A stretch of DNA of 64,000 nucleotides, taken from the NCBI GenBank assembly GCA_026027325.1, contig JAMSLZ010000007.1, positions 2,356,001-2,420,000 of the forward strand, in the 5' to 3' direction. Within the stretch, counting starts at the first letter, position 1. Each line of letters starts with the position of its first letter. The translations under genes and the position numbers were made by a program. Source of the DNA: Actinomucor elegans. Lineage: Eukaryota > Mucoromycota > Mucoromycetes > Mucorales > Mucoraceae. Shown one piece after another: positions 10,073 through 19,541 of this stretch. Under the pieces are notes generated by a model. That model ran no database searches, was not told the origin of the DNA, and saw nothing but the letters and a program-made list of their open reading frames with translations.

Positions 10073-11985
10073 ATGATAACATTTAGCAATGTTTTAATTT
10101 TAAGGTTTGTTTCTTTTATTAAAATGTCAAAAGAAACTACATGTTTCAAAAGTAGTGTAATACGGCATCATTAACAGTATTGCTTAATCTACTCTAAATA
10201 AATAACAATACGGTTCTATATGGCTACCTGCTTATCTGTTTAATGCGAAAAACTAAGACCAATAAGAGTTGCTAGTTGGTAGCCTTGATATATGCATATC
10301 AGATACCTAAAAATTGAGCGGTAAACCTAGAAGTGCATGCTGCGAGGCAAACTAATATAATAATAAACTATAATGAGAATACTTATCAATGAAAATGAAA
10401 GAAAAGTTAACTGGTATTTTATCTCTTACCTGACACTTATTCTACCTTTATTGCTATAAAGAAAGAAAAAGATCATTCCCTAAATAAAGATCTGCTATTT
10501 CCTAAGTATTCTTGTAATATTAGTATGTATTTCGATTAAACAAATGTGCTCATTTTTTATATATATGCAATAATACCTTAAACTAATACATATATTTTAT
10601 ATTAATTTATATTTTGAGAAGCAGCATGTTTGGTTCAAACTATGATGAGTAGATCAAATAATATTGCGATGAATATACTACAAGCAATGGGTTATATCAT
10701 AATAACTTACCTTTAATGAATTAAATGAAAAAATAAAAGAAAGAGAAAAAACGAGAGAAACAAGGAAGTGTACATTCTTAAATAAAAAGCAATATGAAAC
10801 CATTGTAGGAGTTTTATAACCCATTGATAATGCAGAAGTTTGAATCAAAACATTGTAGCGGGCATAATTATTCATATAGAGAGCTGTGATAGAAGTGCAG
10901 TTAGCTATTCGTTCAATTTTACAGTGAAACTACTGTAAAGCCTATTATTAATAATAAAAGACTAGCAGTAGGAGAATAAGTATCTCGATTTTCTGCCTCG
11001 TTAATTACTATTTTAGTTGATAAATATTTAATAAGGAAGTATCTCTCAAACATTATATAAAATTGTTAACATTACCAAATAAGCTCAATAATAAATGTAA
11101 AAACTCACCTCCCTATCAAATGGTCTGTACATCACGATATGGTCTTTTTGAACGGTAGAATTCATTTTAATTAGGCGTTTATGCGTGTTTTATTTTATTT
11201 TTCAAATTGTTAATTTAAAACTACAAACAAATTTATTCTCTAAACAACTGTATGAAATAAAACTAGATTATAAACAATGACTCTAGAATAGGTTTTTATT
11301 TTTCGAAAAAATAAAGACAGTAGAGCCCCATTAGGCGCTAAAAATATGCCCTTTGGAAAAAAAAATTCATTTTGAACATCTCAATGCATCTCATTCAAAT
11401 GTCGCATCTGATCTGCAATGTATGTTTGAAATGAACTGTGGAGCTTAATAAACCGTTATTTATGTCAATAGTAACTAGTATTTTATACTTTTACGGAAGA
11501 CAGTAGATTGCATACACTAAATGTGAAATAAGGTCTAATGATTTCTAAATCTCTCTTAATTTCATTCAAATGTCGCAATTGGCTCCAGTTAATTGTATTC
11601 AAAATAAATAACAGTATATATATTGAAGCATTTATTTAAATCAAAAGTAACCAATGTATATATTTTTTCATTAACTAAGTGGTATCAAATTGCGTTATGT
11701 ATAGCTCTTCATTCAGAGTACTAATCCTACAGCGAATCAAAAAGAATAAAAATATTTTGAACCCCTCTTAAATATACAAGTTTTAAGGGTTAAGTGGCAC
11801 TGAGGATTAAAGCGGTGATTTACGCAAGACGTTACTAATTTCCTTACATAATCAATTATGGTATTGTTGATATCTCGACAACCAATATAGCATACTGGAC
11901 GAAAAAAAAAGTATTTTATAATAAAAAAAAGGCTACTATTCATTTATTGATTAAAATAGTCATTATTTCAACAAAAAAAATAAAA
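10073..11985. other. AT-rich non-coding interior
   Basis: No ORF with recognisable protein, no RNA gene and no clear repeat structure was found. The words CATTCAAATGTCGCA occur at about 11393 and 11569 in similar context, suggesting an internal duplication or two copies of a dispersed repeat. Confidence 0.5.
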
Positions 11986-12049
11986 CCTGTAAAACTACTA
12001 ATTCTACAACTGTAGAACTCCTAGTTCTACAACCTGTAAAAGTACTGTA
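11986..12049. repeat. Right subterminal palindromic array
   Basis: CTGTAAAACTACTA, TTCTACAACTGTAGAA and GAACTCCTAGTTC follow each other, using the same words as 9190-9410 in inverted order. CTCCTAGTTCTACAAC occurs in near-identical form at 9254-9267 on the left side. Confidence 0.7.
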
Positions 12050-12050
12050 A

Positions 12051-12072
12051 AATCAGATAAAATTTGCAGTGA
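12051..12072 (-). repeat. Right terminal inverted repeat
   Basis: This is the reverse complement of the left terminal repeat over 22 bp. It is preceded inward by CTGTAAAAGTACTGTAAA-like subterminal words. Confidence 0.7.
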
Positions 12073-13230
12073 AATTTAAATATATTAGTAACCACTGAGA
12101 GTTGACTAATATTGGCTTTTACAAAATCTGATATTGTGGCTATGTTCTTTTATGTTTACCTTGAATAGAGAGAGTAAACAATATATATATAATTGCGTAA
12201 TAGAAGACTGTAAAGACTATTATTATATATATCGAACAGATCCAGAAAGGGCTTTAGGTGTGTTCGCTTTAAAAGACAATAAAGCAAGTAAAAGAAAAAG
12301 TGATAAAGTAAGGGAAGAAAGACCCAAAAATTGAATTTTTGTTTATTGACAGGCACGATTGATCTATCTTATATAGACATCAATCTGCCTTCTACTTCTA
12401 CTACATAACTTAATATTCTACAAGTACAACCGGATAAACCATCAGCAACTTCAATAACTGGCTTCTAATCACAACATATACAATCACCAATCTAAAGACC
12501 ATTAGATTGTGAATACTGAAGCATCAGAAACATAACCAGCGTAAAACATTCATCTTCTGCAGCAGAGCACCGAGTAACTATCCAGAGTCAATGCATTTGA
12601 TCTGCGATCACTCGAGAACAATAAGAATCTAGGTGTAACACTAGATCAAATGTCAAATTCGAGGGACCGAGACATTGAATGGATCTACGATAATATATAC
12701 AAAAGGGGAAAAAGGAAAAGACGGGAAAAATGGAAAAAGGACATCGAATAAAAGAAAAGGGAAAATAAAGATTCACAATGTGAATGAAATGAGTGAAATG
12801 AGTGAAATGTACAAAAGAAAAACTGAATGAAGGGAATATAATACTAAAAGTAAAGGGAATAACAAATATAATAAGAAAATATATATAAAAAGGAAAATGT
12901 GTCAGAAAAATACAATGGTTTGAGACCAGGCCAAGAGAGATAGTAACTTGAAACCTTGCTTATTCCAGAGAGATCTTGAGTTTACAGCCAAAGGAGCGAA
13001 CGCAATTTCATTGGCTGAGAGCGGAGATAACGAACGTCCTTCATTGGCTGAAAACTAAAATGCAAAAATCTCGGGCTAGAGATATGCTAGAGACTTCAAA
13101 CAAAAATGGAGCAATTCCTTGTAATTTTCTTCAATATGTATCAAATTCTTGACTATACTTGTTACTTGGCATTTCGAAATTGTGAAGGAAAAAGCGGTAA
13201 TAACCAAATGCAACATGCAACAAATCATAC
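12073..13230. other. Spacer upstream of tRNA-Leu
   Basis: A purine-rich tract (about 12690-12900, GGGAAAAAGG-like) and two direct copies of CATTGGCTGA (about 13009 and 13042) are present. A 66-codon frame near 12134 starts from TTG and has no recognisable domain. Nothing else is supported. Confidence 0.5.
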
Positions 13231-13313
13231 GGAAAGATGGCCGAGTTGGTCTAAGGCGTCACGTTAAGGTCGTGATCTCTTCGGAGGCGTGGGTTCAAAT
13301 CCCACTCTTTTCA
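13231..13313 (+). tRNA. tRNA-Leu (anticodon AAG)
   Basis: This is an 83-nt class II tRNA without intron. The acceptor stem GGAAAGA pairs with TCTTTTC (one G-T pair) and the discriminator base is A. The D-arm carries GGCCGAGTTGGTCTAAGGC (A box). The anticodon stem TCACG/CGTGA encloses loop TTAAGGT, giving anticodon AAG. A long variable arm is present. The T arm GTGGGTTCAAATCCCAC holds the B box. T-runs at 13315-13325 act as the Pol III terminator. An LTR of element III starts 16 bp beyond the 3' end. Confidence 0.95.
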
Positions 13314-13314
13314 C

Positions 13315-13325
13315 TTTTGTTTTTT
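13315..13325 (+). terminator. Pol III T-run terminator of tRNA-Leu
   Basis: TTTTGTTTTTT directly follows the tRNA. RNA polymerase III ends on runs of four or more T. The element III target GTAC begins at the next base. Confidence 0.75.
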
Positions 13326-13329
13326 GTAC

Positions 13330-13483
13330 TGTCGTGTGCCGAGATATATGTTTTATAGTCGATTCCAATAAACGTGTACAATAGATTATATATGAGATAA
13401 AAGATGCTCTTTATTATTCTAAGATGCAATTGATATTTATACTAATTAAAAAGGTTACACATCAAGACCGTGTGTACCTGACA
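13330..13483 (-). repeat. 3' LTR of element III
   Basis: It runs TGTCG to TGACA on the plus strand and is 154 bp, identical to 18428-18581. On minus it carries ATTAGTATAAATATC (TATA box) and an AATAAAGAGC polyadenylation signal. Confidence 0.95.
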
Positions 13484-13486
13484 CTA

Positions 13487-13496
13487 CCTTCCTCCC
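13487..13496 (-). other. Polypurine tract of element III
   Basis: GGGAGGAAGG on minus sits four bases (TAG plus spacing) from the 3' LTR start. This is the usual place for the plus-strand DNA primer. A T-run lies just upstream. Confidence 0.7.
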
Positions 13497-13533
13497 AAAA
13501 AAAAAGGTATAAAGGCAAAAAAAAAAAAATTTG

Positions 13534-16500
13534 TTATTTTGCTCTAGCAACACGAGGAATATACCAAGATTTTTTAGGTTTAGCACCATCATACTGAACA
13601 GGATGAAGACGATCAGTGTGAACCCAAGAATTGTACAGTTTTCCTTCAATTTCTTGAATCTGATAAATGTTGTAATCTAAATTTCTCTTCAACACCACAT
13701 ATGGACCCATCCAATTGAACTCTAAACCTTTCTTTGATTCATTTCTAAGCATTACATAATCGCCAATCGCAAAAGTTTGAGCCTTGTTGTTCTTAACAGC
13801 AGCATCCCAACGTTCTTTATCCTTCTTGGCTTGTAGGATCATTTGTTCTTTGGCTTCAAATCTTTTCTCACGAAGATCACGAATCCGAGCCAGGACATCT
13901 TCAGTAACTAACTCTGGATCTTCTTCAGTCAACGGATCCATATAGGGACGACGAGAATCACCAGGAAGAACCGGCTCTTGACCATAAACCAAATAGAAGG
14001 GGCTATACCCCGTAGTAGCATGTTTCCTTATACGACATGAAAACAGTGATGAATCCACATATTCATCCCAAGAATGAACACGACCTTTCACATATTTTAT
14101 CAACATATGTTTAAATGTCTGATTTAATCTTTCACACTTAGAATTGGATCTTGGATGAAAAGCTGACGTAAACATATGTTTGGACCTGATCTTGCGCATA
14201 TACTGTTTCAATATCTTGCTGAGCAGATTGGCTCCACGATCACTCACAATTTCCACAGGGCAACCAAACTTCATTACAATTTCTTCATACAGAAATTTGA
14301 CGATTTCATCAGCAGTAGCAGACTTGAGAGCGCGAGCAATAGGCCAATTGGTGGCATAATCCACAGCCATAATAATCCAACGATTGCCATTCACAGTAGT
14401 AGGCAATTCACCAATGAAGTCAATATGCCAACGGGCAAAAGGAACAGGCACCTCTAAAGGCTTCATAGGAGCATGATGTACTTTCTTGTCATTACGAGAA
14501 TGCAGCTGACATTCAGGACAAGTTTTGAGCCAATAGTTGATATCTTTACGCATAGACGGCCACCAAACACGTTGCTTCATTAGATGATATACCGTAAGTT
14601 GACCAGAATGACCAAAGCCCCGATGAAAATCTTCAATGAGATCAGCACGACGGGAGAAAGTAATAAATTTTAACCTAGACGCTTCTTTACTATTAACAGG
14701 ATTAGGATTTAGACGCCAGACTACATTATCTATCACTTCGAAATTTGATTCCTCCTTCTCCAGTTGAAGGCGCCACTTGTCCGGCCAGTCTTCCTTCTTC
14801 TTCTTGAAAAATATAGGCCAATCTTGACACGGATCAGTTAACAAAGAAGTATCAGATGGCTGCAGGACCTTATTCAAAATAGTAGTAGATATTTCATATA
14901 GAAATTCAGGCTCCATCGACAACACATCCGGCTCACAGTTGGGACCATCACGACGACTTAACAGATCAGGAATAACATTATCAACACCTTTCTTATAGAT
15001 TAAGGTGGGCTGATACATTTCAAGATCTTGCATCCATCGAACTAAACGAGGAGAAACCTTATTGGACGAGTTGTAGTATTGTAATGGACGATGATCTGTA
15101 TATACTTCATACACCGATCCTTCAACAAAACAACGCCAAGTTTTACACGCAAATAGGATAGCCAGCAGTTCCCGTTCTTGAGTAGGATAATTCCTTTCAG
15201 CACTCGATAGTTTTTTTGAAATAAATGCTACAGGCTTCCAATCATTATTATTATTAGGGTCTTGTTGCAACAACACAGCCCCAATAGCATAATCACTTGC
15301 ATCACATTCAATACGAAAAGGTTTTTTCATGTCAGGCATAAGTAACACAGGAGAGGAAGAAATCAAAGCCTTGATAGTGTCAAAAGCCTTTTGACAAGCA
15401 TCCGACCACATAACTTTTCGATTTTTTGGACCTACACCTTTGGTTAAATCCGTAATAACCGCCGCAGTATCTGCAAAATTAGGCATATATGTAGAGTAGT
15501 ATTGACAAAGACCCATAAATTTACGAACATCTTGAACTGTTTGTGGTACAGGCCACGACAAAATAGCATCCACTTTTTGTTTAGAAGGTTTGGTGCCTTG
15601 ACCAGCAACAATATCATGACCTAAAAAGGTAATTTCTTTACGGTTGAACTTGCATTTGGTTCTTGAGACCACCAGACCAGCTTCCTCCAACTTCTTGAAC
15701 ACCATATGCAAATGTTTCTTGTGTAGTTCAATATCATTACCCTTGGTATAAATGAGACAATCATCAATGTAGCAAATTACAAAATCATCGATGTAATCCT
15801 TGAGTACATCATTCATCAAAAACATCCACCTGGATCCAGAATTCTTCAAACCCATCGCCATTACAGACCATGAAAATTGACCATATCTAGTATTTATAGC
15901 ACTTTTGAGAGAATCAGATGGTGACAATCTTTGCTGCCAAAAACTACTAGTCAGGTCGATGGAACTCATATAGGTAACACCATGTAATTGTTCTAAACAT
16001 TCATCAATCCTAGGTAAAGGAACACGCTGTGCAATAGTTTTAGCATTTAAGGCACGATAGTCACATACCATTCTTAAAGAGCCGTTAGGTTTCTTGACAA
16101 ACAATACTGGACTACCCCATTCAGATACACAAGGTTCAATAAAACCTTTACTCAATAATTCATCCAATTGCTTTCTTAATTCTTTCAATTCCAATGGAGA
16201 CATACGATAAGGAGCTCTGGAAATAGGTTTGGTACCGGGTTCCAATTCAATCATATCACCATCAGTTCTACGTAAAGGAGGTAAAGTATCAAGAGAACCT
16301 TTGAAAACTCCAGGATACGCTTGAGCAAATTCATTACACCATTCTTCATTCTCCTTTTCTTGATCAGACAACACTACAGAATTGACATTGTTCAAATCCA
16401 GCAGGCTATGTATCTCCTTCGCTGAGACCAGAAAACACTCCTCCACTTGTTGCTTCTTCAATAATTTTTCAAATTGCCGTGCAGTAATAACAAAATTACA

Positions 16501-18351
16501 GTCCTCAACATCATCCTTATGTTCCAAAGTATTCGTAATCACATTATTATGAACATTCACTACATTCTTTGTTATTAATTTTTCTTGGATAGGCTTGATT
16601 ATCGTAACATCACCCTCCGAAAGTTGAATTGACCAAGAACTACAGAACCAATCAGGAGTGGGTTGTACTTGACGCAACCAAGAATTACCCAAAATTAAAT
16701 CAAATTTTGTATCAAATACATAAGCTTCCATATCATCCTGATAATCACCTAGTTGTAATGTAAAAGTAGCAATTGACGATATTTTCGATTGTTGACCATT
16801 AGCAGTTTCCACCGCTTGCCCATTTACATTTCTCAGCTGTGAAACAGAAGACAGCAATTTTGGATTAATGTAATTAGCAGATGCACCTGAATCAATCAAC
16901 ACCGAACACTCAGAACCATTCACCAAAGCACGATACAAAGGAAGTTTGGTATCAATTTCACCCGCATTTAATACAAACTGAACGTCCTTTTGGATCATAC
17001 CATCATCAATCAATAGAGGCTCCACATAAGACTTGGAAGTGGGCAAGACACAATACAAATAAGAGGAAGAATCAATCTTTTTATTTTCAGTATCATCAGC
17101 TCCATAATAAATATCTTCATGATCATCTGCTTCAATATAGTTCAATTGTGAGCGCTTCTCAGATGGACAATCTCTTTGGTAATGTCCAAATCCTTCACAA
17201 TTGTAGCATCGGATTTCTATACGTGAAGAATTATTAAAACCCCCACCTCTAGCACCCCGATGCTGATGGCCACCACGACCTCCACGACTACCACGACCAT
17301 GAAAACCACCACGAGGAGAACCACCACGAGGAGAGCCACCACGACTATGAAAACCACCACGGCCACGAAAGCTGCCCCCAGAGCTGAACGACTTCATCAT
17401 GTTGAACAATTCTCTACGTTCGGCAACTGATAAATCCATAGGATCATCCACCTGGTATTCCGATACCGCAGATGAACTACGAAAAACAGGAACAGCATTC
17501 AAACGATTGCCCTCATAAGTATGTGCCGCCCGAATGGCGTCAGACAACACTGGCTCCTCCATAAAGATGCTATCTTTGATGTATATACGAGCATTAGGGT
17601 CTTTCAAACCCGCCAAAAACTTGTCAACCGCTTCTTCATCAGTCATCTTTGGAATGCTGAGTTTAATAGTCATAAACTCTTGCACATATTGTGCGATAGT
17701 AGATGATTGTCGAAGGTTGCGTATCTTGTCTCTTGCAACCGAGATCGAGTTCTCTGGCTTGAAGTATGCTCGTAACTCCGTTTTAAAATGTAGCCAATCT
17801 TCAGGAGCATTATTCAATAAACGTAAATTATGATACCAGACCTTAGCCGCACCCGATAATAAGGTCACACCTAATTTAGCTGTCTTTGTAGATGTAAACT
17901 CCTTGAGTGCTGAATAATCATCAATGGACTGGATCCATGATTCAATGATATGGGGATCCCTGGATCCATCATACTTTCTAGGTTTTTCAATAAACTCGAG
18001 TTCATCATCTTTGTTTGATTTAGAAAGGATAACTTCTTTCAATATTTCAGCGATCTTCAAAATATCACTATTATCTGTCGTTGAGACCCCTTCTTGTGTA
18101 GACATGTTGTTAATAATATTTGTTCCAAAAAACTTCGTTGCAAATTTGTGAGCTACTGTTTTCCAATGTTCTTCTCTTTGTATAGTTGATTTTAATCTTT
18201 CTTCTTCAGTAAACTGACCAGTTGATGTCTTTCTTAATTTGCTGTTATAATAATCAATGTCGTCTTGATATTTGAGTAGCTTTACTGTCCTTTCTTCTAT
18301 TTCAAATTGGTTCTTTAATTTCTTGAGTTCTTCTTCAGATAAGTATTCCAT
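13534..18351 (-). CDS. Gag-Pol polyprotein in a single frame, element III
   Basis: 1605 aa from ATG, without the gag/pol frameshift usual in the family. An N-terminal charged helical segment is followed by the Gag domain (about residues 100-300). An unusual RGG/SPRGG-rich linker (about 319-367) precedes the CCHC knuckle CYNCEGFGHYQRDC (about 382-395). Retropepsin LIDSGASANYIN is near 485. RT has CYIDDCLIYTK near 858. RNase H shows IECDASDYAIG near 1013, QERELLAILFA and YTDHRPLQYY. The integrase HHCC finger (HRGFGHSG ... CPECQLH) is near 1240-1275 and the DDE core (HIDFIGE, SDRGAN, CERLN) spans about 1310-1407. No chromodomain is visible at the C-terminus. All catalytic motifs look intact. Confidence 0.95.
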   Translation of the reverse strand: MEYLSEEELKKLKNQFEIEERTVKLLKYQDDIDYYNSKLRKTSTGQFTEEERLKSTIQREEHWKTVAHKFATKFFGTNIINNMSTQEGVSTTDNSDILKIAEILKEVILSKSNKDDELEFIEKPRKYDGSRDPHIIESWIQSIDDYSALKEFTSTKTAKLGVTLLSGAAKVWYHNLRLLNNAPEDWLHFKTELRAYFKPENSISVARDKIRNLRQSSTIAQYVQEFMTIKLSIPKMTDEEAVDKFLAGLKDPNARIYIKDSIFMEEPVLSDAIRAAHTYEGNRLNAVPVFRSSSAVSEYQVDDPMDLSVAERRELFNMMKSFSSGGSFRGRGGFHSRGGSPRGGSPRGGFHGRGSRGGRGGHQHRGARGGGFNNSSRIEIRCYNCEGFGHYQRDCPSEKRSQLNYIEADDHEDIYYGADDTENKKIDSSSYLYCVLPTSKSYVEPLLIDDGMIQKDVQFVLNAGEIDTKLPLYRALVNGSECSVLIDSGASANYINPKLLSSVSQLRNVNGQAVETANGQQSKISSIATFTLQLGDYQDDMEAYVFDTKFDLILGNSWLRQVQPTPDWFCSSWSIQLSEGDVTIIKPIQEKLITKNVVNVHNNVITNTLEHKDDVEDCNFVITARQFEKLLKKQQVEECFLVSAKEIHSLLDLNNVNSVVLSDQEKENEEWCNEFAQAYPGVFKGSLDTLPPLRRTDGDMIELEPGTKPISRAPYRMSPLELKELRKQLDELLSKGFIEPCVSEWGSPVLFVKKPNGSLRMVCDYRALNAKTIAQRVPLPRIDECLEQLHGVTYMSSIDLTSSFWQQRLSPSDSLKSAINTRYGQFSWSVMAMGLKNSGSRWMFLMNDVLKDYIDDFVICYIDDCLIYTKGNDIELHKKHLHMVFKKLEEAGLVVSRTKCKFNRKEITFLGHDIVAGQGTKPSKQKVDAILSWPVPQTVQDVRKFMGLCQYYSTYMPNFADTAAVITDLTKGVGPKNRKVMWSDACQKAFDTIKALISSSPVLLMPDMKKPFRIECDASDYAIGAVLLQQDPNNNNDWKPVAFISKKLSSAERNYPTQERELLAILFACKTWRCFVEGSVYEVYTDHRPLQYYNSSNKVSPRLVRWMQDLEMYQPTLIYKKGVDNVIPDLLSRRDGPNCEPDVLSMEPEFLYEISTTILNKVLQPSDTSLLTDPCQDWPIFFKKKKEDWPDKWRLQLEKEESNFEVIDNVVWRLNPNPVNSKEASRLKFITFSRRADLIEDFHRGFGHSGQLTVYHLMKQRVWWPSMRKDINYWLKTCPECQLHSRNDKKVHHAPMKPLEVPVPFARWHIDFIGELPTTVNGNRWIIMAVDYATNWPIARALKSATADEIVKFLYEEIVMKFGCPVEIVSDRGANLLSKILKQYMRKIRSKHMFTSAFHPRSNSKCERLNQTFKHMLIKYVKGRVHSWDEYVDSSLFSCRIRKHATTGYSPFYLVYGQEPVLPGDSRRPYMDPLTEEDPELVTEDVLARIRDLREKRFEAKEQMILQAKKDKERWDAAVKNNKAQTFAIGDYVMLRNESKKGLEFNWMGPYVVLKRNLDYNIYQIQEIEGKLYNSWVHTDRLHPVQYDGAKPKKSWYIPRVARAK

Positions 18352-18409
18352 TCACTCAATAATATATATATATATAAAAATATATTTTAACTATAATAAA
18401 CGATCAATT

Positions 18410-18425
18410 GGTTCTGATGCTACCA
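18410..18425 (-). other. Primer-binding site of element III
   Basis: On minus, TGGTAGCATCAGAACC starts two bases after the LTR. The near identity with the PBS of element I suggests the same primer. Initiator tRNA-Met is the likely one (3' end GCTACCA), by inference. Confidence 0.7.
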
Positions 18426-18427
18426 AA

Positions 18428-18581
18428 TGTCGTGTGCCGAGATATATGTTTTATAGTCGATTCCAATAAACGTGTACAATAGATTATATATGAGATAAAA
18501 GATGCTCTTTATTATTCTAAGATGCAATTGATATTTATACTAATTAAAAAGGTTACACATCAAGACCGTGTGTACCTGACA
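18428..18581 (-). repeat. 5' LTR of element III
   Basis: It is identical to the 3' LTR and followed by the right copy of the GTAC target duplication. As the upstream LTR it supplies the promoter for the minus-strand gag-pol. Confidence 0.95.
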
Positions 18582-18620
18582 GTACACCCATTACGCTTAC
18601 ATAATCAGCTGTACTTGTGT

Positions 18621-18763
18621 TGTCAGGTACACACAGATTTGTGCGTAACCTTTTAATTAGTATAAATATCAAACAGAATGCTAAATGAATAAAGATCATC
18701 TTTTATCTCTTAATTACACTTTTATATAAATCTACACTAAAATATACATCTCTGCTCACGACA
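18621..18763 (+). repeat. Solo LTR A (element III family), nested in LTR B
   Basis: 143 bp from TGTCAGGTACACACAG to GCTCACGACA, similar to the element III LTR in opposite orientation. It is flanked by GTGT on both sides (18617-18620 and 18764-18767). The right GTGT includes the first three bases of LTR B, so A inserted into the left border of B. Confidence 0.85.
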
Positions 18764-18764
18764 G

Positions 18765-18910
18765 TGTCAGGTACACACATATTTGTGCGTAACCTTTTAA
18801 TTAATATAAATAGATCAAATATAGTGCTAAATGAATAAAGATGATCTTTTATCTCTTGATTACACTTATTATATAAATCTACACTAAAATATACATCTCT
18901 GCTCACGACA
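18765..18910 (+). repeat. Solo LTR B (element III family), older
   Basis: 146 bp, TGTCAGG to CTCACGACA. Its own 4-bp target duplication CTTG is found at 18614-18617 and 18911-18914, the left copy having been separated from B by the later insertion of LTR A. TATA-like and AATAAAG signals match those in LTR A. Confidence 0.85.
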
Positions 18911-18924
18911 CTTGCGTCAAATAC

Positions 18925-19078
18925 CGTCAGATACACACAGGCTTGTGTGTTACCTTCAATTGATTATAAATATCAAATGAAATGGAAAAATAATAAAAGG
19001 GGTTTCTTTATCTGATATATAATCCTTTGTATAAGCTTATTGGAATCTGCTTTAAAACATATATCTCTGCACACAACA
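18925..19078 (+). repeat. Degenerate solo LTR C (element III family)
   Basis: CGTCAGATACACACAGG to CTCTGCACACAACA is about 154 bp. It is more diverged than A and B and has lost the initial TG. No target duplication can be read. Confidence 0.65.
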
Positions 19079-19125
19079 ATTTACACGCACAGAGATTTGT
19101 ACGTAACCTTTTAATGGGTAATTCA
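19079..19125 (+). repeat. LTR fragment D (element III family)
   Basis: TTTACACGCACAGAGATTTG followed by GTAACCTTTTAAT resembles the first 40 bases of LTRs A-C. The rest is missing. Confidence 0.5.
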
Positions 19126-19241
19126 TCTTCTTTTTCGCTCGGTCAGCACCGCAATTATGAGTTACCATATTGATGAACAACAATATCTTGTTATGCAACA
19201 GCGCGTTCAACATCTACAACAAATACTACTACAAAGCGCTC

Positions 19242-19541
19242 TGTGGTGAAATAGCCACATAATTGAAGTACAGACAGACTAGAGGCCTGTGCGCCCTAGC
19301 TGTAGCACATACATACTAAAGCATCATTGATTACCTTATACAGCGATACAGTCCTTAAACAGAAATACGTCCTTCTTATACTTCTTATATGAACACAAGT
19401 AAATAACCTTCAGTCACAATTCAACGAGTATAAATACAAGCTAGAAAAACTAGTTAGAAAGAATGAATCAATTTAAGTTGAATAAACGATAACCAAGTTA
19501 TAATCGACTTTATTATCTGCTTTTATCTTAATTTTATCACA
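19242..19541 (+). repeat. Solo LTR, second family, copy 1
   Basis: It starts TGTGGTGAAAT like the LTR at 20582. It contains GTATAAATACAAGCTAGA and TTGAATAAACG, and ends TTTATCACA, about 300 bp. The flanks are CGCTC (19237-19241) and CACTC (19542-19546), a 5-bp target duplication with one mismatch, consistent with an old insertion. Confidence 0.65.

Larger units (their letters stand above)
9161..12072. mobile_element. Non-coding segment bounded by 22-bp inverted repeats (putative non-autonomous DNA element)
   Basis: A perfect 22-bp inverted repeat, starting TCACTGCAAATTTTATCT, lies at 9161-9182 and in reverse complement at 12051-12072. Both ends continue inward into arrays of related palindromic units (GTAGAACT / AGTTTTACAG words). 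The interior is AT-rich with no transposase or other credible ORF. Terminal inverted repeats plus repetitive subterminal sites resemble CACTA/CMC, hAT or MULE-type elements, where such repeats bind transposase. I see no clear target-site duplication (left flank GACTTTGC, right flank AATTTAAA), so the class is undetermined. Confidence 0.5.
13330..18581 (-). mobile_element. Complete Ty3/gypsy retrotransposon III, probably recently active
   Basis: The element is 5252 bp. Its two 154-bp LTRs (13330-13483, 18428-18581) are identical base for base. They are flanked by the 4-bp direct repeat GTAC (13326-13329 and 18582-18585). The PBS, the polypurine tract and one uninterrupted gag-pol frame are present. 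Identical LTRs and an intact frame indicate recent insertion, since LTRs are identical at integration and then diverge. The element sits 16 bp downstream of tRNA-Leu and is transcribed toward it. Confidence 0.95.

Noticed and set aside
12134..12334. 66-codon frame next to the inverted-repeat element as its transposase remnant
   Set aside because: It starts from TTG, lies outside the inverted repeats, and has no transposase motif.
18703..18936. 77-codon minus-strand frame with an internally repeated peptide
   Set aside because: It runs across solo LTRs A and B; the repeated peptide is simply the LTR sequence translated twice.
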